A stretch of 64,000 bases of DNA from Melocanna baccifera (taxonomy: Eukaryota > Streptophyta > Magnoliopsida > Poales > Poaceae): contig CM070700.1 of NCBI GenBank assembly GCA_036346265.1, forward strand, positions 24,415,862-24,479,861, in the 5' to 3' direction. Positions 13,601 through 24,978 of this stretch are shown in pieces. Each line of letters starts with the position of its first letter. Positions within the stretch are counted from its first letter, which is position 1. The notes below the pieces were generated by a model that saw only the letters and a program-made list of their open reading frames with translations, ran no database searches and was not told the DNA's origin. The position numbers were made by a program, and so were the translations under genes.

Positions 13601-14379
13601 GTTTTTCACCTTGTTTCCTTTTGAGGAAACATGTAGATTTTCATGAAGACCTTGGCTACCAAGATCATGATAAGAATCCACATGGCTTTCATTGACAATG
13701 TCAGGTCCAAGATGTAATATAAGGTGAAAGGTCCTTAAGGAGGGGTGTGAACTCAAACAACATGGATAATATAGGACAAGATTCAGGACAAGAAACTACT
13801 AATAGAAAAACTTATCGAAGAAATTCAAAAAAATTTACAAGAACTTTATTGACATATATAAATGAATATTTAGATATAGAACTTACAGAGTTGATCAATA
13901 TTTCAAGAGTTGAGAAGAATGCGTTCATCCTACCAAGCGTGGTTGGGTGACTTTTGTTATGTACAGTGTAAGGATCTTTCCATTTAAGAGAAAACTTGTT
14001 GTGATTTGCCTAGCTTTGGACCTTTCTAAGGACCAGGTTTTCCATTGCAAGACTTCATGGTTGCACCTTACGGCTGTGGTATTTCTGCATAGCCTACCGG
14101 TAGACTGCTGATCAGATGTGTGCTGCATTTCATCATTCTTCTAGCAAGTTAATGTCATCAATTCGACATTCTTCTTTATTGTTATCATTATAACGGTCTG
14201 TCTGAGTAGTGTCGATCTTCAGTTCTGAAGGAAGCATGGCTTCTGCACCATCAACTAGGAAGAAGGGCGTGTCTCCGATCGCACGACTGGTCATGGTTCA
14301 AATAGCCCATAATACAGATGGAAGCTCTTGTACCCAAGCCCCTAAACATTTTGCTAACTAGTCGAAAATACATTTTTGA

Positions 14380-14962
14380 ATCCCCTGTATTAACATACTA
14401 TTAGCTCTTTCTACTTCCTTGTTCATCTGCCAGTGAGCTACTGAGGTGTAGCATACTTTGATACCTAGATCGTTATAGAATTTCTAAAAAATTTTGCTCG
14501 ATGACTGGGTACCGTTTTGTGTGATTATACAATTAGGTACTCCAAATCGTGTAACTATGTTTTAGTTATGAACTTCTTGGCTGCTTCAATTGTCATCTTA
14601 ACAACTGGTTCAGTTTTTATCTATTCTGTGAATGTATCGATCATCACGAAATGGAATTCAAAGCCCTTTGATGTTTTTGGGAAATGTCCTAAGATGTCTA
14701 AACCCCAGGTTGCAAATGGACAAGAGAGAGGAATTGTTTGGAGAGCTTGTGCAAGCTGATGTATTTGTTGACTATGAAACTGACATTGTACACATCTGGT
14801 CACAAGTTCTTTTGCAACATGGAGGACAGTTGGCCAATAGTGTCTTTGTTGAAAGGTTTTACCAACCAGTGTTTTATGGGAAGCATGTGCTCCACATACT
14901 CTCCTATGAATTTTGGATAGTAAATGTAAATCATCCGTTTGAGATATACATCTCACCAACAC
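14380..14962 (-). pseudogene. Gypsy integrase fragment (zinc-binding region and core start)
   Basis: A 113-codon open stretch (14621-14962) contains KIHRRVCGAHASHKTLVGK and ELVTRCVQCQ, the HHCC zinc-binding pattern before the integrase core, followed by WGLDILGHFPKTSKGF. The core resumes below 14620 with VTRFGVPNCII, broken by TAA and TAG codons. Family knowledge: this domain inserts the cDNA copy. Here it is a relic. Confidence 0.8.
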
Positions 14963-15039
14963 TCTTTGAGTTTCTCATTTGTAGAGGGTACATTCGATCA
15001 GATTATATGATTTGGCTTTTCGAGTTGTATAATTAGCCT

Positions 15040-15965
15040 TTACGTCATCTTTAGGAAGTTTGCTATGCTAACGATAGTCGTAGATCGATGTCATCCAAAT
15101 ATTTTTAGGGTCGATATGAGCGATCTACATAGGAGCTTCTTCGGAATTCTTGACCACTGAAGGTTTGTCGAGTTGCTTTAAGAATACTCTAGGTGGGACG
15201 GGTGATCTTAAGGAAACCATCTGTGCCAACTGATCTGCTAGAAAATTATTGACGAGGATAGAGTAATTCTCTAATTATTACATCATCATATACTTTAACA
15301 TACCCCTTATCAATGAGTGAGGAAACCCATAGAGTGGTCGTAAACTCTTCTACGACTATCTCACAGTCGTAAGTTATCTTACGACTATCTAGTCTCAATT
15401 TTTCTACGACCTTCTTGCAGTCGTAAGTTCTTCTATGAGCATGAGATAGTCATAAGTGGTCCTAAGACCACCTTGTGATTATAAACCTTCCTGAGACCAA
15501 TGTATCTTCCACTAGCCTATCCACGATGACCTGCCATGCGGTGTAGTTAGAACGTGCGTTTATGCCTAATAACTGCACACGATCTCTCTCTGATAGCAAC
15601 CGTCATACGACGAACGACTAATCACATTTCTCTGACAATAACCTCCCCCTGACGGTTATACCTTGAAGCATTGAGACGTCTCTTTGTGCATGACAACGAC
15701 CATCGCTTTGCCAGCTATATAAGGATTGATGTCGGAGGAAGAAGAGATCAACACCAGTAGGTTCAGGAAATACTGCAAGTTCTATTCGCGTTACTTTGTT
15801 GTAATTAATCTCTTTGAGCAATAGTGACTCAGGACGTAGGGTTATTATTCTCTAGGAGAAGGCCCAAATATGTATAAAACTTCTCATGTCTTCTATGTAC
15901 TCGTGGCCTGCACCTTAAGAGAGTTTTTCCTGAATCCATACAAATAATACGTAAGATCGATATTA
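15040..15965. repeat. LTR-like insert within the gypsy relic
   Basis: No pol coding is visible here, though RNase H lies on one side and integrase on the other. At 15330-15480 several copies of cgtaag and ctacgac alternate in both orientations, and gccagctatataagg near 15710 is a good TATA candidate on the plus strand. This fits a solo LTR or a captured regulatory region. Boundaries are approximate. Confidence 0.35.
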
Positions 15966-16139
15966 AAATATCGATAATTATATTTTATAGGAATATGTTG
16001 GACTTCAAAACCATAGAAATGCTTCTTAAGTTTTGTAACTTCTGAAAGATAAGATAACATCACAGTACTTGAGCATTGGTGCTCTTTTCATATTTGATTC
16101 GCTACTAGTAGAGAATCACTTTTCACTAGTAGTCTGTGA

Positions 16140-16620
16140 ACCTCGAACGCTTTGGCTACTCGGAGGCTTGCCAGTAAACCCTCATACTCTGTCACATTAG
16201 TTCAACTGGATGGTGTATTTTATATTTTCTCCAGTAGGAGAGATCAGGACTACCCCAGCCCCTAAGCCTTTTAATGTCAAAGACCCATCGAAATACATAG
16301 TCTACATAACAGAAAGTTCCAAACAATGTGATGAAGAAGGCTTTCTCTTCATCTTCTTTACTCAAGGTAATATGTTGATATCCAAAATATACATCTAAAA
16401 AGCTTTAACAATTCACTACCAGAGGTAAAGTCAATAAGCTGATCAATGCGAGAAAGGGAAAAGTTATCCTTCGGACAAGCTTTATTCAAATATGTAAAGT
16501 CTATATGTATTCGCCATTTCCCATTAATTTTCCTAACCATTATAGAATTGACGATCCACTCGGGGTAGTTGACTTCTTGAATAAACCCAACCGTAAGAAG
16601 CTTATCAATCTCTAATTGGA
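16140..16620 (-). pseudogene. Gypsy reverse transcriptase and RNase H fragments
   Basis: On the minus strand, MVRKINGKWRIHIDFTYLN and KACPKDNFSLSRIDQLID (16540-16380) are the typical first motifs of gypsy reverse transcriptase. Below them GSLTLKGLGAGVVLISPTGE (about 16290-16225) matches the RNase H start. Most of the RT palm is missing between the two, so this is a deletion derivative. Confidence 0.8.
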
Positions 16621-16634
16621 TTACCTCCTACTGA

Positions 16635-17930
16635 TTAGGTACAAAACACAAGGACTTCCTTTGGGTTAGCTTTGCAATTCTTCTTGCTCTTGTATGACTT
16701 CTTGTCCTTCTCCTTTTTCTCCAGGCTCGGCTGGGGAATCTCTTCTATCCGATCAATGAATTTATTCCACTTGACAACCTCACTGGTGGCAGCGTACTTG
16801 TCAGCCATACCAAATATTTCGACAATTGTTCGCGAAGGATTCATAGTGATATCCTTCGTAAATTGCATGTTCCTCAGCCTAGTCCTAAATGGTTGGATAA
16901 CACAAGAGTCAGCAACCTCAAGGATAGAATTGTGAACTTGACTAAACCTCTTGATTTATTGTTATAGAGTTTTGTTGGGTTCTTGACATATCTTGTGCAG
17001 ATCGTCTTCCTTACCGAGGCGGTCATATGTTCCTTGAAAGTTGGCTATTAGCAAGTCACACAGTGTAGATCATTCCAGCTGGCTAATTAAGCAACCACGA
17101 TCAGGCAGAGCCTTTGAGAATGGTTGGCAGATAGTTTGTCATCATGTTGTCATTGCCTCCAACAGCCCTGATAGTGGTCGTATAGATTTGCAAGAATTCT
17201 AATGGATTCTGACTTCTATCAAATTTCTCAAGATTAGCTGGTCAAAACCTATCCAGCTAGTGTACTGCTTAGACACTGAGAAAGCTCGACAACTCGTGAT
17301 GGAATCATGGCACCTTCTCTAGTAAGGAGTCAGATTGTAATATGTTAGAGATTTGTTTCTCTGGTAGTCGAGAGGAGCCAATGCCCTAATCTGGTCATGG
17401 GCACTCGTGCGGTGTCTACGATCATATGTTCAATTCAGATGTTGTCACAGATCACCTGGACCATGAACGCGGAGGATCATATGTTTAATTCAGATGTTGT
17501 CGAGAGGTTACTTCGTTGTCGAAGAGCTTTCTTTCCTCATGACTTCCCTGTCGGAATCTTTGATCAGGTTGTCCTCTCATTGACGGGGGATTGTTAAGCT
17601 AACCCCTTTGTCTTCCGCCATGGTAGGAGCGTACAAAGGAGGTCATAGTTTGGCTCTGTGAATGCCTCTACTCTTGGTACTTCTCGATACGCCACATTGC
17701 CTACTGGAAGATCTCCGATATCTGTCCTACAACTTGAGCATACCCTGGAGTTCCGGCTAGTGCAAGATCTAGGTTGTTAAGGATGTCATTAACACGTTGC
17801 AGGTTTTGAACAGTTATCGATGGCCTTAGAGCGTTCCTGTTGGTGGAAGGAGCACAACGACTTAAACTTCGCCCTGAGTTCTCCACCTGTTCCTCGCAAC
17901 TTAGTGAACATGTGGGGGGGAGGAATAGGT
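16635..17930 (-). pseudogene. Gypsy gag remnant
   Basis: An open stretch at 16635-16868 reads MQFTKDITMNPSRTIVEIF then GMADKYAATSEVVKW, like the end of gypsy gag before its nucleocapsid region. Upstream pieces such as LNNLDLALAGTPGYAQVVGQ (about 17790-17710) probably belong to the same gag. The frame is lost several times. Confidence 0.55.
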
Positions 17931-17939
17931 TTGACCATG

Positions 17940-18660
17940 ACCACGACCATGACCGCACCAATTGCCAGATCCACGGCCTCTTTCTTGACTTGGATTTGCT
18001 TCCTGTCAATTTTTGTTTTCTATATTTGCTTCACTTGTTATTAGCAATGCTTGATTAGTCCTAGTCTTATACCCTTTAAGCAATCCTTCATGAGTTTTGA
18101 GAGATCCTGTTACCTTTTCTATTTTCATATCTTGAAGATCGCTTGAATACAGAAGAGTTGTGACCATCGGTATGAACCTTTCGGGCAGGACTCGTAGATA
18201 TTTCTCGACAACCGTAGTTTCTTTCAATTTTCCTCCAAAAGATCGAATCACATTGACCACCGCGGTTAATTTTCCTACAAACTCATCTACTGACTGAGTT
18301 TCACCCATATGTAGTGCCTTATATTCTCCTTGAAGAGTCTGCAACTGAACTTTCTTTACTTGGTCTACTCCTTCATGCATAGTTCGAAGAGTAGTCCAAA
18401 CTTCTCGTACTGTATCTTTTCTAACAAGTTGATTGAGCATCGAGTCGGGTATGGCAGCATTGATGAGTGCTAAAGCAGTTTGGTCGGCCTTCACGTTGAT
18501 TTCTTTAGCCTTTTCTTTTGGATCGACCTTTTCATTAACGTCGATCGGATCAGCTACAACGTCCTAAACTCCTTGGGCATGCATATTCACTCGCATCTTC
18601 ATAGCCTATGCTGGGTAGTTATCTGAGTTGAGAACTAGATACGGAAGGGAATTTGGACCC
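17940..18660 (-). pseudogene. Copia gag fragment (UBN2-type), minus strand
   Basis: An uninterrupted 162-codon stretch (18006-18494) reads KADQTALALINAAIPDSML then VREVWTTLRTMHEGVDQVKK, GETQSVDEFVGKLTAVVN and VVEKYLRVLPERF. This is the conserved gag domain (UBN2 family) of plant copia elements. The gag start lies upstream (toward 18650) after the primer-binding site. It ends near 17940, where gypsy-like gag begins, so this copia insertion is truncated. The frame is unusually well kept beside the decayed gypsy, suggesting it is younger. Confidence 0.8.
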
Positions 18661-18728
18661 TCCTTCATTGTCGACGAAGATCCGCTCTCTGCTATGTGCT
18701 GCTTCTTCTACGAGTTGATTGGCACATG

Positions 18729-18741
18729 CTCTGATACAAGA
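18729..18741 (-). other. Primer-binding site of the minus-strand copia
   Basis: On the minus strand the sequence cttgtatcagagc directly follows the LTR end. It closely matches the plant initiator tRNA-Met primer-binding sequence tggtatcagagc, with one substitution. Its position between LTR and gag is as expected. Confidence 0.7.
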
Positions 18742-19272
18742 TGTCGGTTACGACCACGAGGTGAATATTTCGACTTCGACCACGTTTCAGCTAATGTTGT
18801 CTCCGACTTTGAGTAGTAGTCGTAACCTTTGTTTGCTACAGTAGTCGTGAGTGCTACAGTAACTCTCGAGTGCTACAGTATTTTTCAGGATGCTACAGTA
18901 CTTACGAGTGCTACAGTACTCGTAAGCTTCCGATCATAGTGTTTTGGGTTTCTTTGGTAGTCGGAGCTTTTAGGTGTTGATCGGACGCCCTGGTATTAAT
19001 GTCTTCGGAATGGTTCGAACGTCTCCTCCTCTTCACGACTATTTTCTCTGCTCTTCAAGAACGGCAACGACAATGCGAAAATCTTAAGCGATAGAATATG
19101 ACATACATATTTTGGTGGTGCTCAAATCGCCGCACCTTTTCTTTGGTTTTTTTCACTATTTAAACACAGCTTTATAAGTTAGACTCGGATGCAGACATCG
19201 ACTCTGAAACATAAGTTTTCTAATTCTAGCTCGGACTCAATTCGATATAAACTCTAAAACGAATTCATAACA
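18742..19272 (-). repeat. 5' LTR of the minus-strand copia (531 bp)
   Basis: Read on minus it starts TGTTATGAATTC at 19272 and ends CCGACA at 18742, so it has TG...CA ends, and is followed at once by the primer-binding site and gag. It contains five near-repeats of tgctacagta (18834-18927, spacing 18-20 bp) and TATA-like ttataaag/tttaaata stretches. No second copy of this LTR is seen in the window. Confidence 0.7.
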
Positions 19273-19480
19273 TTGGCGAGGGTGTGCGCCGCGAGGCCCG
19301 TGGGCACGCGGAGGAGGCCGATGAGGAAGTCCACCGCGTCCTTGCGCGCCTCCACATACAGCACTCGCCGCGACCCCTTGTCCACCAGCAGCTTCAGCTG
19401 CGGCGGGACCGTGGACGTCGCGTCGAGGTGGAGGCAGGCGTCGTGTCCTTCCCCGTGGTGGCCATGCCGGTCTGGTCGTA
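19273..19480 (-). pseudogene. DUF674-type gene fragment, cut by an LTR
   Basis: GC-rich minus-strand sequence reads PPQLKLLVDKGSRRVLYVEA then RKDAVDFLIGLLRVPTGL, the start of the plant DUF674 family (function unknown). An ATG at about 19465 begins MATTGKDTTPAS in a different frame that hits a TGA within 25 codons, so a frameshift separates start and domain. The frame ends at 19273, exactly where the copia LTR begins, so the rest of the gene was removed or displaced. Upstream, at 19481-19730, sequence resembling a 5' UTR remains, with tatacc near 19675. Confidence 0.6.
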
Positions 19481-19955
19481 TAGTGCAGGTATTGCTGTTC
19501 TTTTTTCAGGTCGCTGTCAAAGTACGTGGCTGGCTGGAAGCAACTTGCAGCAGCATTGGCATTGCGTTGCGAGGTACTTAGCGTTTTGGTTGCAAGATTA
19601 GATGGAGACTTGCAGTGCAGGGACAAGTAAGATGCTGCCTCCGACAAGATCAGAGAGGAAGGCGAGGCTTGGTATATTTGCACGCCAAGTATACTTTTAC
19701 CCGAGGGTTTAATAGTTCGACACAACGTTGCCCTGCCTTGTGATTCAGGAACAAGGTGTTCTTTTCTTCCTCCACGGAGAAGCTAAGCTAGTGCCACAGA
19801 CAAGACGATCTACTTGCAGAGAACAAAAGGAAATGCAAGTGTTTCATAGACTGGAGAAATTATTGGTAAAGAAAATTATCATAGTGATCGTGACAAAAAG
19901 TATTACAGCAGATTGGATCAAAATGCTAGCAATATACAAGCGAACTGTTCACACA
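19481..19955. other. Upstream flank of the DUF674 fragment, otherwise no gene seen
   Basis: Mixed-composition sequence that could hold the old promoter and 5' UTR of the DUF674 fragment (on minus, from about 19730 down). The rest is ordinary AT-rich intergenic DNA. I found no supported gene. Confidence 0.35.
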
Positions 19956-20290
19956 ACTTTTTTTTTTCAAATTTAACCCCCAGACACCTATTTTTATAAA
20001 TCTAATCCTCTCTGTAAACCTACCGAGCTTGGTAGGTACCTACCGAACCAGAGGAACACCTACCAAGCTCCCCTAGCTCGATAGGTAGCCTGCCAAGCAA
20101 CCCATCTGTGGAAGGCCGAATGAACACCATTGTGCATGCTTAACCATTGTGTTAATTAAGAACTAATCAACCTCATTAGCACTTGCTGCTGGGGAGCTCA
20201 GCAGGTACCTATCGAGCTAGCTCTATAGGTCCATGGAGGAGGCTAGATTGTAAAAGCAGATGATCAGAGACCAAATTTGAAAAAAAAAGT
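19956..20290. repeat. Small TIR element (MITE), 335 bp
   Basis: The left end acttttttttttcaaattt and the reverse complement of the right end actttttttttcaaattt match over about 19 bases. Inside, ctaccgagcttggtaggta and ctcgataggtagc occur as short inverted motifs. No target-site duplication was resolved and no coding sequence is present. Confidence 0.6.
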
Positions 20291-20407
20291 AACTACAATG
20301 TCATTTATATGACCAGTTCTATACAAGCAAGGTGTCCTATGTCAGACAAGTATCATGTCAGTTCAGCAGTTTTGATCAATCACACTTAATGCAAGCAAAA
20401 CTACAAA

Positions 20408-21310
20408 CAGTGTTCTAAAATGTGGCTTGACTAGATGGCGCATAGGCGCTGGGCAGCAGGGTGGCGTCATGCCTTGGTCCTCAATTCGCTGCTTGGGCGG
20501 CAAGGCAGTGCAAGGTGAGAGTAGTCGGGCGGAGGCATCCTGGGCGCAGCGGCTGCACGACGTCTAGGTAGACACGGCGAACGCCTAGACGTGCTAGGCA
20601 ACAACGAAGAGAGCAGTACATAAGTGAGGGAGACTTACCAAGAGTACCAGTCGGGGGAATTAGGTTTAGTTGGCACCGCATGCTACCGCCGCCTTCGCCT
20701 CGTCACAATCCGCCGCACCGCCTCTACCTCGCTGCAATCCGCCATGCCACGACCGAGGTCCGTTCCGCCTCCTCCTCCCCCCTTCTTCGTATCCCCTCCA
20801 CTGCCTCCTTCCATCGTCCGCCTTCCTTTCCAGTTGTGCATCTCCCCTAAGTCCCCTCCGTTGTCTCCCCTCCGACCTCTCCTTCGTTGTCTCCCCTCCG
20901 CCAGCCTCATATCCCCTTCACACCACAGATCTATAGGAGAAGTGGGCGAGCTAGCAAAGGAAGGCGAGCGGGAGAGGAGGGTGACGATAGAGGCTAGAGG
21001 GGAGAAGGTGAGGGGAGGGGGAGAAGGCGAGCAGGGGAGAGAGCCAAGGTGTGCATGTGTGCGGTGAGAACAAATAGAGAAGACATGGGGGGAGAGAGGC
21101 AAATAGGCCGATGGGTCAGCTATATGCATAAATAAACTTAAGGACTAAATAGGCTAGAAAGTAAGACATGAACAAAATAGAAAAATGAATCAAAATAAAA
21201 AAAGGAAAAAATAAAATAAAAATTAATATACCTTATTTTTAATCCAACCGTCTAGGTTCCTAGACACTAGACCCCACCTTGCCGTTCACAGAAAGCCTTC
21301 TCGAACATTG
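20408..21310. mobile_element. Non-autonomous hAT-like transposon (903 bp) with 8-bp target-site duplication
   Basis: The left end cagtgttctaaaatg and the reverse complement of the right end caatgttcgagaagg form imperfect terminal inverted repeats. The flanks are a perfect 8-bp duplication, actacaaa, at 20400-20407 and 21311-21318, the length made by hAT transposases. No transposase is encoded. The centre (about 20620-21070) is CT/GC-rich low-complexity sequence with open frames on both strands that look like compositional artefacts or a captured host fragment. Confidence 0.8.
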
Positions 21311-21318
21311 ACTACAAA

Positions 21319-21752
21319 AGCGTTGGAGAGGGTCAGATCAATTCATCACGCGCATGTACAAACAAGCATCAGAATACATGACGACGGTACAACATTCCAC
21401 TGCAGATGCAGTTGACCGTTAGGAAACCGATGCCTCCAGGGACAAAAAAAAAAGCAGCATCTGGAGTTCAATCACTTGTTGCTGAACTCAACCTGCTGGC
21501 TGCTAGTATAAACATGAACACAAGTGCACAACTGACAGGTACAGTTATGCGAGACTACGAGCTTCTCGGATGACATCAACGGTAGTTCCATTACTTGTAA
21601 GTAGAGATACAAAGTCCTTGGCTCACTAAGAAAGGTCACGTTGCTTCTATTCTATACAAGGAAAATCTAGCTCTACCGACCAGAACAGGATATGTTGATA
21701 CCTGCTGACCTTGCGGAGACATGCCTACAACCGGTCCTTTCTTCGCTGCCCT
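21319..21752 (-). other. 3' UTR and flank of the RopGEF gene
   Basis: Non-coding sequence lies downstream (minus strand) of the RopGEF stop at 21753. I see no additional exon. The UTR end is undefined, but it cannot extend far past the hAT-like element that ends at 21310. Confidence 0.4.
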
Positions 21753-24700
21753 TCAATCCCTTTCGGGGGCAACTCCTGCATCTTTCCTAGCGCTCAGGTT
21801 TCCAGCATGCGTCCAGACTTTCTCTAGATCACCAGAAAAGGGCTTCTCAACTTTAACTTCTTGTTTTCCTTGCAAATTGCTTTTGCTTAATGGAGGCTGT
21901 ACTCTTCCAGGGCTGCCTGTAACTGGAGTGGAGGAGCAGAAAGTGGGTGTAGCAAATGGAGAGGCATACGGCGTGTTCTGAATCGAGAATGGGCTTGGGG
22001 AGATTCTCTTCTGAACAGGTATGCCAATGCCACGATTGAAGATCGCAACAGACTCAGCAGCAGCAGGCTTCTTTGTTGCGTCGTCCACATAAATCACATC
22101 ATCAATTCTCGCAATTATATTAAACGCCAAGCTCTCCAGAACCCTTGAGTAACTTTCAAGTATGGACTGCCCAACATCCTGGACAAGACATGCAAGAAAC
22201 ATGTTGAATATTTTGATTAATGGAGTCGTGAAGAAAGTTCTGTTAAAAAGAGTGAGGTTCTAACAATACTAGTATGCTTCAGATCAGGTTAGAGTCAATT
22301 CTAATAGGTCATATAGAAAATGCCAAAGAAGCATAGCAATCAATTGAAGACCATTGTATTCAAATGAGTAGATGTGAAGAATAACCTTGTTATACTGGAT
22401 CTTGTTCATGTCAAGGGAAGTTTGTGGCAAACCAGGGTATCGCAATCTTAAGCTCTGCAACAGACCATCAGCTCGTTGGGACAAAACATGAATCTTTTCT
22501 GTGTCTCCAACAAGACCCTTTACTCTTCCACCCCAAGATTGCTTCGATTTCGCTTGAGGCATCGATTTCTTTTGACCTTTTAGCCTCCAAACATGGATGG
22601 CAGTCTCTATTCTGTTTGCTACTTCAAGCGTGTGGTGCTCAGATGACAGATCCAAGCAATCGAGGAGGCATTCTGGTGAGAATTGTTCAGCTGTTATGTA
22701 TCGGTAAATTATCTCACCCAAGCAAGATTTACCACTCTGCAGAAAAGTAAGATATTATAATAGATGAAACTGACAGAAATATCCATGATCACCACTATTG
22801 GAAACAAGTGTTCTTATGGGCAAACATTAAGCACACAAAATGCAGTGTAAAATGTGTCAGCTGTTACTTCAAGAAGATTCATTTTCCAGAAGTTACCAAT
22901 ACTATTCAATTACAGAAACAACAGCATAAAGATGGCATAACATTTTGAAACTAAGTGCCTGTTCTCAGGCATATTATGCAAATTGCCTAGACAATCAATG
23001 CAATGTGAGTTCCCAGTATCTTATGAATTGAGTCTTAAGGTAATTTGTTTTAGCAATTGCTAGAAGAACTACTTCAGTGCAATTACAAGCTTGAATATGA
23101 AAATGCAGCATTGACCTTAGTTTTGCGCATGATATGTGTACCAAGTATAGAAAAAAGGAAAAGAAATCAAATTTGAACTTGACTTGGTATATGCATTTAC
23201 AGCGCTATCCAGCTTCAACATATTTATAAATTCTAGTTTTTCACCTGCTAAGAGCAATCAAATTTGAATTTCTCCTGATAATAGGCAGGAACGTATCCAC
23301 CCCATTCTCTACAATTCTACATATTGATCAAACTAACTTTGACCATCTTCTGGACTTAACTTTTGATTAAAGGAATGGTCACTGCAAGATGCCAAAATTC
23401 TAAACACATGTTCTCAAAAAGACAACAACCACTTAACCAACACGGTGTGAAAAGAAGTATCCATTCAAAGGGCAAGGAATTAGTTTCTTCCATAACAAGA
23501 ACAAAGTGATTTGAGTAAACCATCAAGCCTTCAAGAGAAGCATTGATAATGTCGGCAGTCAAGACACATTTACTGAACAAGAGCTATGAAGAAGCAGACA
23601 TAGCCATGGCTGCTTCAGTTCTTCTCCATCAGAGCTCTACTAGACATGAATTGACTCCTCATAAATAATAAAGGGGCTGTTACGGACTTTATTAGAAATA
23701 GATTATGCTACTAATGAAGATAGCTAGAGCAACAGGACTAGCTCGTGCAAACCGACAAAATTGCCATAGCAGGCACCCGGCACTTTCAGTACACATCTTG
23801 TACTAACAGACACGTTACCTTCATGCATGACTAGTAAGTATATTAGCACCGGTGAGTCACTAAACTTAAGTGTTTACCTTTGGCAATGTCTCCAAGTACA
23901 CTTCCGGAATCTCCATCTCGGCGAGCACATCACTATTAATCGCCATGGCCGCCTTCAGTATCTGGTTTGCGCAATCCCTGCTCTGCTGCAGCTTCCTCCT
24001 CGCATCCTCGGATAGCCCCTTGGGCGGCACTCGTGGGCACGGCAGCCACCACTTCTCCTCCTGCCGCACTGACGGCCGCCCGCAAGACGACGACGAGGGG
24101 AACGGCCCTCCGCTGTCCTCGACCACAATCCCCCTATCCACATACCAGAACTCCGTCTCCTTGAACCCGTCGATCATTGCAAGAAGCATGGCGTCGAGCT
24201 TCTTGAGCGCGGGGAGGTTCATGTATAGGTCGCTGCGCGGCCGCGGCACCATGACCTCGAACTGTCCCCCACCGTCAGGAAGCTCCTGGATGGACGGGGT
24301 GAGCTCCACGATGGAGTCGGCCACGGAGAGCAGCCACTCCATCTCCCGCGTCCACATTGCCTTCCTCGCCGGCGCGAGCGGCTCCAGCCTCCACAGCTCG
24401 CCGAACACAGTAGCTGGATTTGGAAACAAATACCCATTCCCATTTTTTGGTCAAAAATCACGGAAATGTGGGTTAATAGCTAGCCGTCTGGGCGCGAGCG
24501 TACCGGAGAGGTTGGTGATGGCGTTGGAGATGGCGAGCGCGGTGCAGACGCCCTTGCCGCTGCCGGACATGTCCTCGCCGAGCAGAAGCTTGGCGAAGCG
24601 CTCCTTCATCATGTCGATCTCTGGTAAACACACAAGCAAGGGAAGAGCTCGTGAGAGAGAGGAAAAGTGAAGGAGAAGATTTTTTGAGAGGAGAGGTGGA

Positions 24701-24978
24701 GTAAGATCTAAGCAAAGTGGAGCGCGAGGCGAACCGGAGAGGTCGGAGGCGGGCTTGGAGAGGTAGAAGGCGGCGGCGGAGGCCGGGGTGGGGAGGGAGG
24801 AGGATGAGGACGCCAGGCGGGAGGCGGAGGGAGAGGAAGGGAAGCGGCGGGCGGAGGTGGTGGTGGTGGTGGGCGCGGAGCAGTCGCTGGATGTCTCGGA
24901 CTCGCTGACGTCGGCGCTGGGGCTGTAGCTGCCGCAGCAGCGCTCCGAGGCGGCGTCGTCCTCCGACGCGCTCGCCAT
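21753..24978 (-). CDS. RopGEF: Rop guanine nucleotide exchange factor (PRONE domain), 5 exons, complete
   Basis: Exons on minus: 24978-24735, 24620-24504, 24413-23878, 22736-22386, 22178-21753, total 1674 nt in one phase, 557 residues. The N-terminus (about residues 1-80) is a Ser/Thr/Ala-rich variable region. The PRONE domain spans about residues 82-445: EIDMMKERFAKLLLGEDMSG, then TALAISNAITNLSATVFGEL, MWTREMEWLLSVADSIVE, EIPEVYLETLPKSGKSCLGE and SYSRVLESLAFNIIARIDDV. PRONE proteins exchange GDP for GTP on plant Rop/RAC GTPases at the plasma membrane, acting in tip growth and polarity. The C-terminal tail (to PERD) is Ser/Pro-rich and variable, as in the family, where tails are autoinhibitory or bind receptor-like kinases. 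The start was chosen as the first ATG of the GC-rich first exon. Two inverted MITEs lie 500-1000 bp upstream. Confidence 0.93.

Larger units (their letters stand above)
13600..17930 (-). mobile_element. Decayed Ty3/gypsy retrotransposon, minus strand, gag to integrase
   Basis: Read on the minus strand from 17.9 kb downward, the order is gag (about 17900-16635), reverse transcriptase (16620-16358), RNase H (about 16290-16140), then integrase (14962-14380) and a tail to about 13930. RT before integrase is gypsy order, opposite to copia. Every domain is broken by stops and small indels, so it cannot be autonomous. An LTR-like insert of about 900 bp separates RNase H from integrase. Confidence 0.75.

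Noticed and set aside
13747..13950. 67-codon frame on plus
   Set aside because: A/T-driven frame opposite the gypsy integrase tail, with no family resemblance.
23870..24670. 266-codon plus-strand open frame
   Set aside because: Antisense shadow of RopGEF exons 2 and 3, with no family resemblance.
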